Below the pieces are notes generated by a model, which was not told where the DNA came from, did not search any database, and saw only the letters and a list, made by a program, of their open reading frames with translations. A stretch of DNA of 64,000 nucleotides, taken from positions 6,761,672 through 6,825,671 of the forward strand of contig JAPWDM010000001.1 of assembly GCA_035578155.1 (NCBI GenBank), read 5' to 3'. The stretch comes from Brachynemurus nebulosus. Lineage: Eukaryota > Arthropoda > Insecta > Neuroptera > Myrmeleontidae. Shown here piece after piece: positions 47,695-59,192 of this stretch. Positions within the stretch are counted from its first letter, which is position 1; each line of letters begins with the position of its first letter. A program made the position numbers and the translations under genes.

Positions 47695-47754
47695 TTAGTA
47701 AAAATGGGGTGCCAGGTTCACAGAGGTAAAAAATTCAAAAAAAAAATTAGATAT

Positions 47755-48200
47755 TTATTGTTGTTTTTTATGTTTTAAATTATTTTTTCTAACTTTTTTT
47801 GGTTACAATTACTTCTATAAATTGCTAGAAATCTTAAAAAAAACGTCAATCACAAATTTCTGCCCTGTTTTAAAACTTTGCCGCCCCTTTTCCTACCTTT
47901 TTTACAAACTTTCTCTTAAAAAAAATAAATGACGAGCAAATCATTTCTCCGCCCTATTTTAAAAATTTACCGCCCATAAAAATCTCCCGCCATGGCCTAG
48001 GGTGGCCTATTGGCTAAGCTGGCTCTGATTATGTTATAAGAATTGCTAACAAGAATGCCAGTATAACATCCAAGAGTAACAGTTGGGTTCGATTATGCCG
48101 CATTACATATTCTATCCAATAATATATGACATAATCCACTGGTTTTATTTCACGATCTTTGAAAAGTATCGACTTTTCTTTCATATTTTCTTGGTACTTG
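47755..48200 (-). pseudogene. Relic of a third UGT, last exon only
   Basis: The minus strand aligns with exon 4 of both UGTs (KEKS, LFKDREIKP, WIEYVMRH, QLLLLDV). It lacks the segment between RH and the membrane anchor and has a stop just after the anchor starts. 47830-48027 is foreign sequence with a CAGAGCCAGC end, probably a hAT MITE. It lies between the two intact genes in the same orientation, so the cluster once held at least three copies. Confidence 0.75.
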
Positions 48201-48245
48201 CAAATAGGAAATTTATCATATCAGTTGTAAGGTATTATAACTCTA

Positions 48246-48421
48246 GGGTAAAAGACCCCATTGTCGATCGGGGTTATAAGTCCGATTAGTTTTGACATTT
48301 ATATCTTAATGAAGTTATTTCTGAAAGAAACCTTTGATAAAAAAAAATTATTGTTAATAGAATGATTATTTTTCAATTTAAATTCACCTCACATTTAATG
48401 TCTCCTCACTTAATTTAAGAA

Positions 48422-48479
<58 letters not shown>

Positions 48480-49533
48480 CAATTTTTGTTGAATTCGTGA
48501 ATTTTTAATATGGTGGATGATCATTATTCAAAACACATGGGTTATAAATTGTAACATTTTTCACCGAATTTTTAAAGTTATTAGCATAATAAAAGTATAC
48601 AAATAATTGTTATTAGTCCACTTAAGAGATTAGGATAGCTAAATTAAATTTTATATGCGTTAAATATTATTTGTATGACTGATTCTTCTTGGGATCTGAG
48701 TTTTGCAGTTAGGTACCGCATTTTGAGAATTATATATTGCATATTTATTTTATAAACATTTTTAATTAATTTTTGAGTTTAAAACACTTAACTAACCGTT
48801 TTTATAAATTCACTTTAATATTTTATTTATTTCAGAACGTAAAATCAATTGAAAAATAATTAATATTGAATTAAAACTTCGAAATTGAAATAAAAACGTC
48901 AGACATTTCGATTTGAAACGATATATAAATATATACGTCATCTATCGTCATATACTTAATTTAACTGTTTAAAAATTCACAATGGCGTATAGATAAGTTA
49001 GAATCATGTTAGAATGTACACAATGTTTTTTAAAGCATAATTAGATGGCGAAAGAAAATACAGTATTTTAGTGGTTTATTTTATCGAATATTTAAACCCT
49101 TCTGTCATTGCTGCTATGTTTCACAAGGTGTCATTCTGTGATACTCTATGACACAGACTGACCCCTTGTAGTGGATAGAGTGTCAAAGTGACTGAAAGAG
49201 AATGGTTCAAATATTCGATAGTATAAGATTTGTACTAATGTACGTGATTTGAATTAATGTGCGATTCTTCATAGGGGTCAGTGTATTGATCTTTCAAAGG
49301 AGGTTAATATTTTCTGTCTGCTTTTTAATAGACGTCAACCAATTATAAAACAAAATCATTAATAAATCAAAATTTTTGGGTAATATTTTCTTAAAAACAT
49401 ATCCATTGGATTAAAAAACTTGGTTTCATACTTATTAAGAAAAAACAAATGGGTGTTTTGTTTATTTTTTAATTTTTTAAGCTAATTTAATGATACAGCT
49501 AAAAATAGTGATCGGTCATCGGGTCTCTTACCC
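48246..49533. mobile_element. 1288-bp TA-flanked element (GGGTAAAAG family)
   Basis: Ends GGGTAAAAGACCCC and, inverted, GGGTAAGAGACCCGATGACC, with TA on both sides (48244-48245, 49534-49535). 48300-48420 matches the 230-bp MITE at 46995 in inverted order. Contains a (TA)n tract. No transposase. Confidence 0.65.
48427..48478. repeat. (TA)n microsatellite
   Basis: About 50 bp of pure AT repeat. Confidence 0.95.
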
Positions 49534-49620
49534 TACATAAGTTAAAAAAAAAATATTATACATGATTTCACCTTCTCCATTTCCAAGGCGATATGTTACG
49601 GCGCCATGGACAGAAGACGT

Positions 49621-49658
49621 TAATTTTGCATACATTGGATTGTTCAATACGTCCATGG
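49621..49658 (-). pseudogene. Scrap of UGT exon 3 end
   Basis: TACATTGGATTGTTCAA and its surroundings match the exon 3/donor end of UGT-A. Too short to translate; part of the third-copy debris. Confidence 0.5.
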
Positions 49659-50024
49659 GAACATAGCGGCTTACCTACAGATTGATAACCTATTTGATTT
49701 TTTTTTCCCTGATGAAAATTGCGGACGCAATCGTGGGCACCAATATCCGCCCTTTTCTAAAGACACTTTTATTAAAAAACTATAAAAATTATAAAAAATA
49801 AATAAAAATGAATAAAAAAATATTTTTGTATTGTTAGATAGTGGTACTTATTAATCGTAAAAAAAATTCATCCCCATTCCCCGAACCTATCCATCCGAGA
49901 AAAATCGCGACAATTGACAATTTTTCAGCCGATCACGCTGTGATGGTATTAAGTTAAAAAAAAAAAAAAACGTAGTAGGAAGTAGCTCATTATTAAAAAT
50001 ATTTTAAAAAATCTTTAAAAATTT

Positions 50025-52589
50025 TTATTGTTGTTTTTTATTTTTTAAATTATTTTTACTATCTTTTTTGGTTACAATTTTTCTGTACATTGCTACAACT
50101 AATCTATAACTCATTTTAATAATAAAGTACAATATGAATAATACAGTTATAAGAACTGCTAACAAGAATGCAATAACATCCAACAATAACAGTTGAGCTC
50201 GGTTCAAATCAAGCGCCGGTGATCGTAAATGTTTGGCTCCTTTATGCCGCATTACGTACTCTATCCAATATATGGCACGATCCATTGGTTTCATTTCACG
50301 ATCTTTGAAAAGTTTCGACTTTTCTCTCATATTGTCTCTGTACCTGCAGATAAAACATTTATTATATTAATTGTAAGATATTTTAACCATTGGGAACAGA
50401 ATTAATAGATTAATGATTAATGGAGTAAAGTTAAAAAGTTGAATAAAAAACTTTTTTAAAGAACCAAGTTGAAAGACTGCAGCGCCGGCTCTAGCGTTTA
50501 CGCCGCCCCGGGCAAAAGGGAATAATTCCGCCCCTGCAACAAAATGAGTGACCTTTTTTTGGTCGCTAGGTGTGAAAATCGCGCCCTCTTTTCTCTTTTT
50601 ATACCGGCGACCTATTTTTTTTTTGCTCGTCAGCTGTAAGATGCTGCCCCTTTTTTACAAAATTACCACCCTTTAAATTTTCCGACCTGGGCAATTGCCC
50701 GGATTGCCCGCCCTTGGAGCGGGTCCTGAAGACTGTCGCTCTATTGGGTTGGTCGGTTCAAATTCATAACTACTGTCTATGTTTCTGTCTGGTAAGCGTA
50801 AATAGTTCGGAATAAAGATACAGTCGTTTTAAATCGAGAATTATAATTTATATTCAGAAATAAACTTATTTGCAGTTAAAGACCTTCTATTATTGTAAAC
50901 TAGTACTAGATATAGCTGACCGACTATACTACTATACCGAATTTTACTTACTTTCGATTGTTCAGCGCTTCATTTATTGCCCATGAGAAGGACTGAACTG
51001 TAATATTATTTAGTGATAACGATATTCCAAAGCCACTCTGTTGAGCAATCGCCAGATTTCGTTCCTGATCTCCAAAAACCGGTATTCCAATGAAGGGCAC
51101 CCCCCTAACTACAGCTTCAGTAGTTCCACCCCATCCACCATGCGTAATAAATAATTTCACGTTTGGATGTGCTGTAAAAATTTTTTTCAATTTAAATATT
51201 ATTTAAATTATGTCCCGAACGGCTTATTAACAAGAAAGAAAATATTTTTGAAAATTATAATATTAATTATTGTTTATGTAAACATTGATATTATTTTCGC
51301 TAGATAATTTCAAATCCTGGATATCATTACACTGTTAAGTTTCCTTAGAGAATTCTAAATCAGATAGTCTCTAGGACCAGTTTAAATTCTAAAATATTTC
51401 CCCTTTCAAATAGCTCAGTGTATCTATCTTATATGTATATATACCTAATATATCACTTTGAGGAAACCATTTACTTGTTTTAATATTTTCTGGTTTTCCA
51501 GGTAAGACATCATCTTCCCATTTCCATAGAATTTTTTGCTTTAATTTAGAGAGTACTTCAACAATAGCATCTCTCATTTCGGTAGGCATATCTTTGCTTT
51601 TTACATTTGATCCTAAACTAAAGTAAATTACACCATCTTTTGCTTCATCCAAGAATGTTTGTAGGTCAGAAGGCAATGGTTTTGGGTCTAATACGTGAAA
51701 ACCACCAATTTCAATCATGTTGGGTACTGCAGGTTTTGGTGATTCAATGCTAACATGCGAATTAACTAGAACTAGTGACGTATTGTACATAATTTCGTAA
51801 AGCGATGGTAAATTAGGAAAGTATTTTTGTCTGATTTTTTCCTGGCTTGGATAATGAATAAAATGTCTAAATAAATCTCCAATTGTGTAAGCCAAAGTAT
51901 TTATTACTCGTTGCAAAAATGTCATTTTTTCTGTAGTTGATAACATGACGTCAGGCACGTATGCATATGGTGACGGATTTCCAACGAAGTCATTTACGAT
52001 TGATGAAGCTCCTATTAAACTGAATACTATTAATGGAGCATTGAAATGATTTGCTATTGCATACTGAGATTCGCCTGAAAAGGAAACAGCTATCACAACA
52101 TTAAAATGCTCTTTTGACTTTAGTAGTCTTTGGACATTGTTTTCGCTTAGTATCATATCAGTAGCAGTCGTAGTTTTGTTTAAAAAACTTAATATCATCT
52201 GAATTCCAAAATTTTTTCCTAAATCAAACGTATTGTTGCTCATGTCCGCTAAAAGAAAAAATAATAATAATAATTAATTACTTGCGGTATACTTGTGAGG
52301 CGATGAAGCTTGAGTCGATAAAGAAGTGTTACTAACCATAAAATACACTTTTTATATCGCTTTCAATAGGAATTTCCCTGTAATTACTTATATTTTTATT
52401 TTCAGGGAAATACGTTATCATTGTTACATCATGACCCCTTTTGGCTAGGCTTTTCATCAATGCAGTTCCTAAGATAGAATGACTTTTTGAAATCGTTGGA
52501 AATACTCCCAGTATCTTTCCACTGTTCCCAAAATTCACAAATATACACAAACACAAGAGTAGAGTGAAAAATTTTAGACAATGTGACAT
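50025..52589 (-). CDS. UDP-glycosyltransferase B, four exons, complete
   Basis: Exons 52337-52589, 51445-52248, 50952-51171 and 50025-50343. Exon lengths are the same as UGT-A to the base (253, 804, 220, 319), giving 531 aa, with introns of 88, 273 and 608 bp. It has the same signal peptide, His37, UDP-sugar signature (FITHGGWGGTTEAVVRG), membrane anchor and a dilysine-like end (NKKQQ). Most differences from UGT-A lie in exon 2, the acceptor-binding N-terminal half (for example ATDMILSENNVQRLL against ITEMILSENNVQELL), so substrate range may differ. Both copies read DLNRAQ just before the anchor, where many insect UGTs have an aromatic pair. The last intron carries a 249-bp hAT-like MITE. The acceptor-like TTTTTCAG before the ATG is conserved with UGT-A. 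Confidence 0.92.
50480..50728. mobile_element. 249-bp hAT-like MITE in UGT-B intron 3
   Basis: Inverted, diverged ends CAGCGCCGGCTC / CAGGACCCGCTCC with GGGCAA blocks. AAGACTG repeats on both sides (50473-50479, 50729-50735), seven of an expected eight bases. It accounts for the longer intron relative to UGT-A. Confidence 0.7.
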
Positions 52590-52818
52590 GACTCTGAAAA
52601 ATAAGTATTTTGTTAGATTTAAATTTAAACAGATCTCCAATTTATAATTATCTATTTCTAAAGTGAAATTTTCATGACAAAAAGTTTAAATTTGATATTT
52701 TCATTCCTTAACACGTTAACGGTCATGGCAAATGATGACGAAACACCCAAATAATACACTATTTTGACAACTTAAAAATTACATAAGTTACATAACTTAT
52801 AAAAATAACACTAGTTAT

Positions 52819-52950
52819 GTAACTCGCTTTCTGTTTTGGCGTAATAGCTACCCCAGGTATTAGTGTGCTGCACAATACTTATTGTTAGTGTATTGCATGG
52901 CACACAGCACTACTGCGGTACCTATGGTGCCTAGACAGAAAGCGAGTTAC
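52819..52950. repeat. Small inverted-repeat element upstream of UGT-B
   Basis: Ends GTAACTCGCTTTCTGT and its exact inverse enclose about 100 bp. The matching UGT-A flank has only GTAACTCGCTCTCTC. Confidence 0.6.
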
Positions 52951-53217
52951 GTTTGTCTACATGTCTTACTGATGTTCACTTTTTAACCGACTTCAAAAAC
53001 GAGGAGGTTCTCAATTCAACCCGTATGTTTTTTTTATGTATGTACACCGATTTCTCCCACATTTCTGGGCCAATTTACACCATTCTTTTTTTGATTAGAA
53101 GATAAAGCTCTCCAGGTGGTCTCATAAAAATTTTATTAAGATTGGTTGAGTAATTTTTTAACCATTTTCAATAATATGAATAATTATGGCAATTTTAAAA
53201 TTTGTATGTATGAGGGG

Positions 53218-53327
53218 CAAGTGTATATTGCTGATACTGAGTTATTGAATTTAACGTATTATGGAATGATAATTATCATTCCATAATATGCTAAATTCAA
53301 TAACTCAGTATCAGCAATATACACTTG
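53218..53327. repeat. 110-bp near-perfect palindrome
   Basis: The arms run from CAAGTGTATATTGCTGATAC to the inverse, with the centre at about 53272 (GATAATTATC). The sequence is shared with the next palindrome. Confidence 0.85.
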
Positions 53328-53339
53328 TACATGTATGAC

Positions 53340-53539
53340 GGGCTCAGTGGAAAAGTGGTACAAGTGTATATTGCAGATACTGAGTTATTGAATTTAGCAT
53401 ATTATGGAATGATAACTATCATTTCATGGAATGGAATCGTGGAGTCATATTATGGAATGATAACTATCATTCCATAATATGTCAAATTCAATAACTCAGT
53501 ATCAGCAATATACACTTGTACTACTTTTCCACTGAGCCC
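53340..53539. repeat. 200-bp palindrome, longer relative of the previous one
   Basis: Arms GGGCTCAGTGGAAAAGTGGT... contain the same GTGTATATTGC(A/T)GATACTGAG core. The centre is interrupted by about 30 bp. The two palindromes are most simply a MITE and a truncated copy side by side. Confidence 0.8.
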
Positions 53540-53879
53540 CTCCTATGTAAAATTATTTACTTTATTTACTTTAAAAACAATAGTAACATATTTTTTTATT
53601 AATTTATGTTGATCCAATTATCCTAAAATTAATTTTCTGTCAGTAACTACCTAGTTTAAAAAAAATTCTTTGATGACCTGAAAAATTGGCTGATTTTCAT
53701 CGATTTTTCATTTTCCTAGTAATTTACTACTTTAAACACTAGGTATGTTCCAAATTTTCTGAGCAAAGTCAGTGCGTGGTCAAGGTTATAATTTTTGAAC
53801 ACTGGTATTTTGGAAGCTATTCTACCTAAACGTATGAAATTTGTAATTTAAGAAAAAAATTTAAAAACCAAATAAAATA

Positions 53880-54258
53880 CAGTCGACTCTCGTTAATTCG
53901 AAACTCGAAGGACTCTTAAAATATTACGAATTATAGAGAAGTTCGAATTATCGCAGGTAACAATTTTAATTTCTTAAGCATTTGCGATGAATGGACTTGA
54001 ACTTGTCTCAAAATGTACTTACAATCTTTCTGTCTCTTTCTCTATGCAATTTTGAATTGTCAAGTGTTTGACGCCGATGAGTTCGAATTAACGTGTCGTT
54101 TTGTTACGTAGCAATGATTTTTTCGTTCGAATTACCAAGTATATAAAAATGTATTGTTTTAGTTCGAAATACAAAGAGATTTTGTAGGGAACTCGTGATA
54201 CCTTTGAATTACAGAGAGTTTCGAATTATCGCAGGTTTGAATTAACGAGAGTCTACTG
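53880..54258. mobile_element. pogo/Tigger-like MITE
   Basis: Inverted ends CAG(T)(C/A)GACTCTCGTTAATTC with TA flanks (53878-53879, 54259-54260). TTCGAATTA repeats run inside. The CAG start and TA target suit pogo/Tigger. Confidence 0.75.
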
Positions 54259-54303
54259 TATTGCAATAGGGTGGGTTGGTGAGCATTGTCACTCAAAGTT
54301 ATG

Positions 54304-54537
54304 AAATAAAACTTTTTTTAAAAAACCGACTTCAAAAAGTAATAAATAATTAATAGCACGTATTTTGAAGTCAGGCGTAAAAGCGTAGTATAAAGATGTA
54401 GATCCACGAGAATTCATTAATTTTGCAAGCACATCCGATCGCATCTTTTTATAGCACATTTTTACGCCTGACTTCAAAATACGTGCTATTAATTATTTAT
54501 TACTTTTTGAAGCCGGTTTTTTAAAAAAAGTTTTATT
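54304..54537. repeat. Long hairpin, arms of about 78 bp
   Basis: 54304-54381 and 54459-54537 are inverted with almost no mismatch (ATTTTGAAGTCAGGCGTAAA and inverse), around a loop of about 78 bp. The tips include CCGACTTCAAAAAG, a phrase also seen alone at about 52987. Confidence 0.8.
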
Positions 54538-55620
54538 ATTTATAGAATTGTCTACGTGGTACAATGTTGTGTTGCAGTTAGTCAGTGTCCGTGACTGTCA
54601 TCGTGTTAATATTATTTTTATTTTCTTAGCGGCTTTACGGTTCGTTTAACCAAAAGCATTAGCATTTCTTAAAATTTATGTAACAGGTCAAGTATGCTCG
54701 TATTTTTGGCTTTTAAGTATGTCGTGCGTTTTGTTCGGTAAAAAAAACATTTAAAAAAATGCAGTTGATAATAAACAAAACAAAAGATTTTAATACGCAA
54801 AAAATTAATTAAAATTTTTTGAGCATATCTTAATTTTTATCAGAAACCCAGTACTCAAGATATGACATAAACTCGAGTAACGCACGGGACATCGTACGAA
54901 ACAAAGTTTATATCTTATATATTTTAAGTACTGGAGTTCAGATATAAATTAGGATATACTCAAAAAATTTTACTTCAATTGCTGCGTATTGTAAACAATT
55001 TTTTTTTTGCTTATTATTAATTGTATTCTTTTTTAAAAATATTTTTGTTGCAAAAATGTTCCCTGCGTCACGAGAATCGCTGTGATATGAAACCGTGGGT
55101 TATAGTGGTTATCATTAAGGCAATAAATTGTGAATTAAAGAAAAAGTGATACTTATTAATCATTATTTATTTAGTAAATTTAATTTTGGGTTTGAGATAT
55201 TTTTAAATAATTAATGTAATTTAGGAATTCGTTGCTTGAATTTCTACTCAAAAATAATGAAGAGGTAATTGATTTTCAGAATTATTCACAAATAAAAGAT
55301 TTAAAATAAAATTGAGCAATGAACAATGATTTCCATATTGAATAATTATGCTTAAAAATTTATAACTTTGTTACTATATTAATTATATTTATTATTTACT
55401 TACATGTTTATATTTTAATTCACAAAAAAGAGTTCGACAAATAACTATAAAATTTAAATCTGTTTAAGAAGTCGTCATATATGATATTATACAATCATAT
55501 TAGTGTAGGAAACAATAAAATAAAATGATTAAATTTCAATTAGTAGGTACAGTTTAAGTTATCTCTTATATAAATCTGAAAATGTTATTTATCATAAAAT
55601 AATGACGATATCATGCGAGT

Positions 55621-56439
55621 AATCTATATGTAGATAAAAATGATAAAAACTAAAACAATTGTTAATTGTTTAATTTTAATTCTAAGGGGATATATTGAAA
55701 ATTACCTGCTTCAAGGGTTTGTCCTCCTGTGCAAATTAAATACCCTTAGCAGATTTCCCTTCTTCCAGATTGAAAAATTTCAGAGTGCATCGTTCCGGTC
55801 TTAAAAGTTTTCTAATACTTTTTATGAATTTGGAGTGGTTTGAACCCCTTAAATGGGTACGGGAAAAGCAGTTAAGAGCTGTTTCGATGAGTGCACTGCG
55901 ACCAGTGCGCAGTAAAAGCAAGAAAAATTTGCTCTCCCACATGTTCCTCTACCCTTCTCCAGTCGAAGGTAGTTTTCACCTCTCCAGGAGGTTGATTCTT
56001 TGGAGTTGTTTACCCTTCAACATATTTCCCTTGCATTCTCAAGAGCTTGTAAGCTAAAATCTTTTATAACGTAGTTCTATGTCCGGTAAGGTAACAGGAG
56101 TGTAGAGGGCGTACCAACCCCTTTGGGGAGTGAACGAGGATGGGTGTTTGTTACACTCTTAGCCATAATAAATGAGAGCACGAGGCCTCCAAAGGGCTCA
56201 TTCATACTCCTTGTACCAGGGGTTTGGGGGTGGCTGCAAGCAGCCTAAGAGCGTTAGACTGTATGTGGTACAAAGGTTAATGCGCTGGTTTAGGGGGTAA
56301 AGAGAGGAACGTATGAGTTCGAATGACCAATGAGAGAAGGGGTATAACGGTGCTCGTTGAGAGTAAAGAAAACACAGAAATAAACTTAAATGGATTTGTT
56401 CTTGCTTCTTCCTTTTCTGATGATGATTTCTTTACTATA
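55621..56439. other. GC-richer stretch without a recognised gene
   Basis: 55.69-56.35 kb is distinctly less AT-rich than its surroundings and has several open frames, none of a family I recognise. It may be the remains of another element or the flank of the BEL element. Confidence 0.35.
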
Positions 56440-56833
56440 GTTGTAATTACACTGCAGAGATGATTCACAATAAACTAATAATTATTTAAAGTAATAGTGT
56501 TTTTTTTATATTATTAAATTGAAACAATGTTCACTATATAATATATGAGCGAGCGTGTACATGAGAGTATGTACTTCAGAGACACAAATTTGCGTAACCG
56601 TTATCAAATATAAACTGCATCGCATCACTAATATGATTGTGTATGAGTGCCTACAGACATCGCACCACTAGTTGGGTTGAGTGCCAACAAGCGACCACTC
56701 GGGATGAGTGGCCACAAGCTGGCGCTCGGGATGAGTGTTCACAAAAAACTACTTTTGACCGGGGTTGCTGGTGCGACCAGTAAGTTCAATAGGTTTCTCC
56801 CACTCCATCGAGTTACCAACAGTTTTACCAACA
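56440..56833 (-). repeat. Probable BEL/Pao 3' LTR
   Basis: It begins TGTTGG right after the purine tract GGCGGGGGAAGA and contains ATATATTATATAG, a possible TATA box, near 56540. The far end is uncertain, as no second LTR is in the window. Confidence 0.45.
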
Positions 56834-56869
56834 TCTTCCCCCGCCTTGAAGGGATGACCTTCAAGAGGA

Positions 56870-57967
56870 AGAACTGATAATTTCGTAATGGGTCGAGTAA
56901 AAATATTGTTAACCGTTTTCAGTTTTGCGATACGAACTAGATTATCGGGGCCGGGGATGATTTCTAAAACTTTTGCCAATGCTCAGTGTAACGGAGGGAG
57001 ACCGTCGTCTTTAACCAAGACTAAACTCCTGGTTTTAAATTTGGTTGGGGGTGAGTCCATTTGGTTCTCTGTTGCAGCATATGTAAATACTCCAGAGACC
57101 AACGTCGCCAAAAATCTTGTTGGAGACGAGAGACAAGTTGCCAAAATTTGAGGCGATTTACTGGTACTGTTTCTACAGATGGTTCGGAATATGTAGAGAG
57201 GGATTGGCCTATTAGAAAATGACCAGGGATGAGATAGTTCAAATCATTTATATCATTTGACAGGGGGTACAGGGGTCGCGAATTCAATATCGCTTCAATT
57301 TGTGTAATGACTGTGTAAAGAGATTCGAATGTCAGGCGAAGGTCACCTACAACTCGCTTTAAATGAAATTTACAGGATTTTATACCTGCTTCCCACAAAC
57401 CACCCCAATGTGGGCTTTGTGGAGGGATAAAGTGCCATTCAATCTGTTCAGTAGAGGCGTAATTAATAATTGAGTCCTGTATCGCTTGGGATTTAAAAAA
57501 AGTTTCGTAGTTGATTGTCTGCACCGAAAAAGTTCATTCCGTTGTCACTAACAACGTTCGGGACGTCCACGCCTGGAAATAAAACGTTTTAGAGCCAGTA
57601 AAAAGGCTTCTTTTGAGAGATCAGAAACTAGTTCCATATGTATCGTTTGTATGTATGTTCCAGTGGCCATGCATACAAACAAGGCAACGTATGCTTTTGT
57701 TTCGACAGCTTTACGTAAATGGGAGTGTTTAATAAGAAACTATCCGCCATAGTCTATACCGACATTTTGGAAGGGGTGAGTAGCGTTTACACGAGAGGAG
57801 GGGAGAGTACCCATCAACTGTTCAAGAGTTGTTGAATTGTGTCTGAAACAAGTGATACAATTTCTGATAATACGATTGACTTCTCGTTTAACATTAAGGG
57901 GCCAATAATTCTGTCGAACATGGGTGAGCAACAACTTAGAGTTAGAGTGTAAAGTTTTTAGATGTTC
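56870..57967 (-). pseudogene. BEL/Pao integrase, broken
   Basis: The zinc-binding part (CITCFRHN) is at 57740-57934, the first catalytic Asp in VGIDYGG, the second in SDNGMNFFGA (about 57555) and the Glu in GGLWEAGIKS (57021-57524 piece). The C-terminal part continues to about 56870 through a stop near 56980. There is at least one more stop after DYGG and a frame change near 57530. Confidence 0.8.
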
Positions 57968-59177
57968 TTATCTTAAAATTAGGGTAGAGATATGATTTTT
58001 TTGCGGCAAAATAATGGGATGCTTTTTAGCAAAAGGTAAATCTGCATTGGTTAGTCTTCCACCTACTCGAAGTAGTCCATTCCTATCAATAAAGGGATTC
58101 AACGACTGGAGGTTACGATCTTTTAATTTTTGTTGCGAATTAATTTTGTTAATTACGTCAGTAAATTCGTCTTGCTGAACAATTTTTAATATACGTTGTA
58201 AAGCGTAATTTAATTCCAATGGGGTTAAGGGGCCAGTTTTTTTAACTGAATGGGGTTTGCAATTGTGAACAAATCGAATATAATACGCTATGGTGAGTTT
58301 CAATTTGGTAATACTAGAGAATTTAGTAAAAACTGAGTTAAATTCTACACCAAGAGTACAAAAAACCGTAGTTTTTCTTCGTTCCGGGAGTGATTCATCA
58401 CTATTTAAAATTGAGGAGCAAAATTTAGGGATATGTTTATTCTGTAAAAATGTAGGGCCATGCCACCAACATTGTAAATTCCGTAATGTATCGGGGGTAG
58501 TACCACGGGTTAAATAGTCTGAGGGGTTTTCCTTACCAGAGATGTGGTTCCATTCGAAATTGAGACATAATTCTTGCATTTCACCAACTCTGTGGGAGAC
58601 AAATGTGTTCCAATTTGCGGACTGAGAGTGAATCCATGACAATGTTATTTTTGAATCAGTCCACAAGTAAAACCTTTTTAATCGGTAATCGAGTGCTTAA
58701 AAGTTTGCAAATTCGAGATGTGAGCTGAGCTGCACCACATAATTCTAAACGTGGTAGTGACATTGATTTAAGAGGGGCAACGCGCGTTTTTGCACACAAT
58801 AAACGAGTAGTTACAGTATCAACCGAGTTAGTGATTCTAATGTAAATTGAAGCACCATATGCTACAATACTGGCATCACAAAAAGTATGTAATTCAACAG
58901 AAACGAAATTTTGTGTTAAAACCCATCGTGGTGTAGTAATTGTGGGCATTTGTATGAGATCATGTATAAAAGTTACACATTGAGATTGGAGTTTTCGAGA
59001 AAGTTCTTCATCCCAGTCTAATTTTTGCAGCCATATTTTCTGCATTAGTAATTTTGCCTTTATTATAATTGGCGCGAGCCAACCTAAAGGGTCATACAAG
59101 CGACTTATCAGTGAGAGTACATTACGTTTGGTTACAGGGTTATAAAATTCCTTAAATGAGGGGTACATTTCGAACAT
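57968..59177 (-). pseudogene. BEL/Pao RNase H region, broken
   Basis: Two pieces. 58656-59177 opens near the Pao motif SLISRLYDPLGWLAP. 57968-58666 opens with LWTDSKITLSW and runs into the integrase N-terminus. They overlap in different frames at about 58660, next to an A run. Confidence 0.85.
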
Positions 59178-59192
59178 GTCAGTTTTCGCGTT

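Larger units (their letters stand above)
50010..55620. repeat. Segmental duplication block, copy 2 (UGT-B)
   Basis: Counterpart of 37690-43040; see that entry. It contains extra MITEs and palindromes at 52.8-54.5 kb that copy 1 lacks. Confidence 0.65.

Noticed and set aside
56647..57151. Plus-strand ORFs over the BEL integrase end
   Set aside because: Shadows of the minus-strand retrotransposon frame and its LTR.
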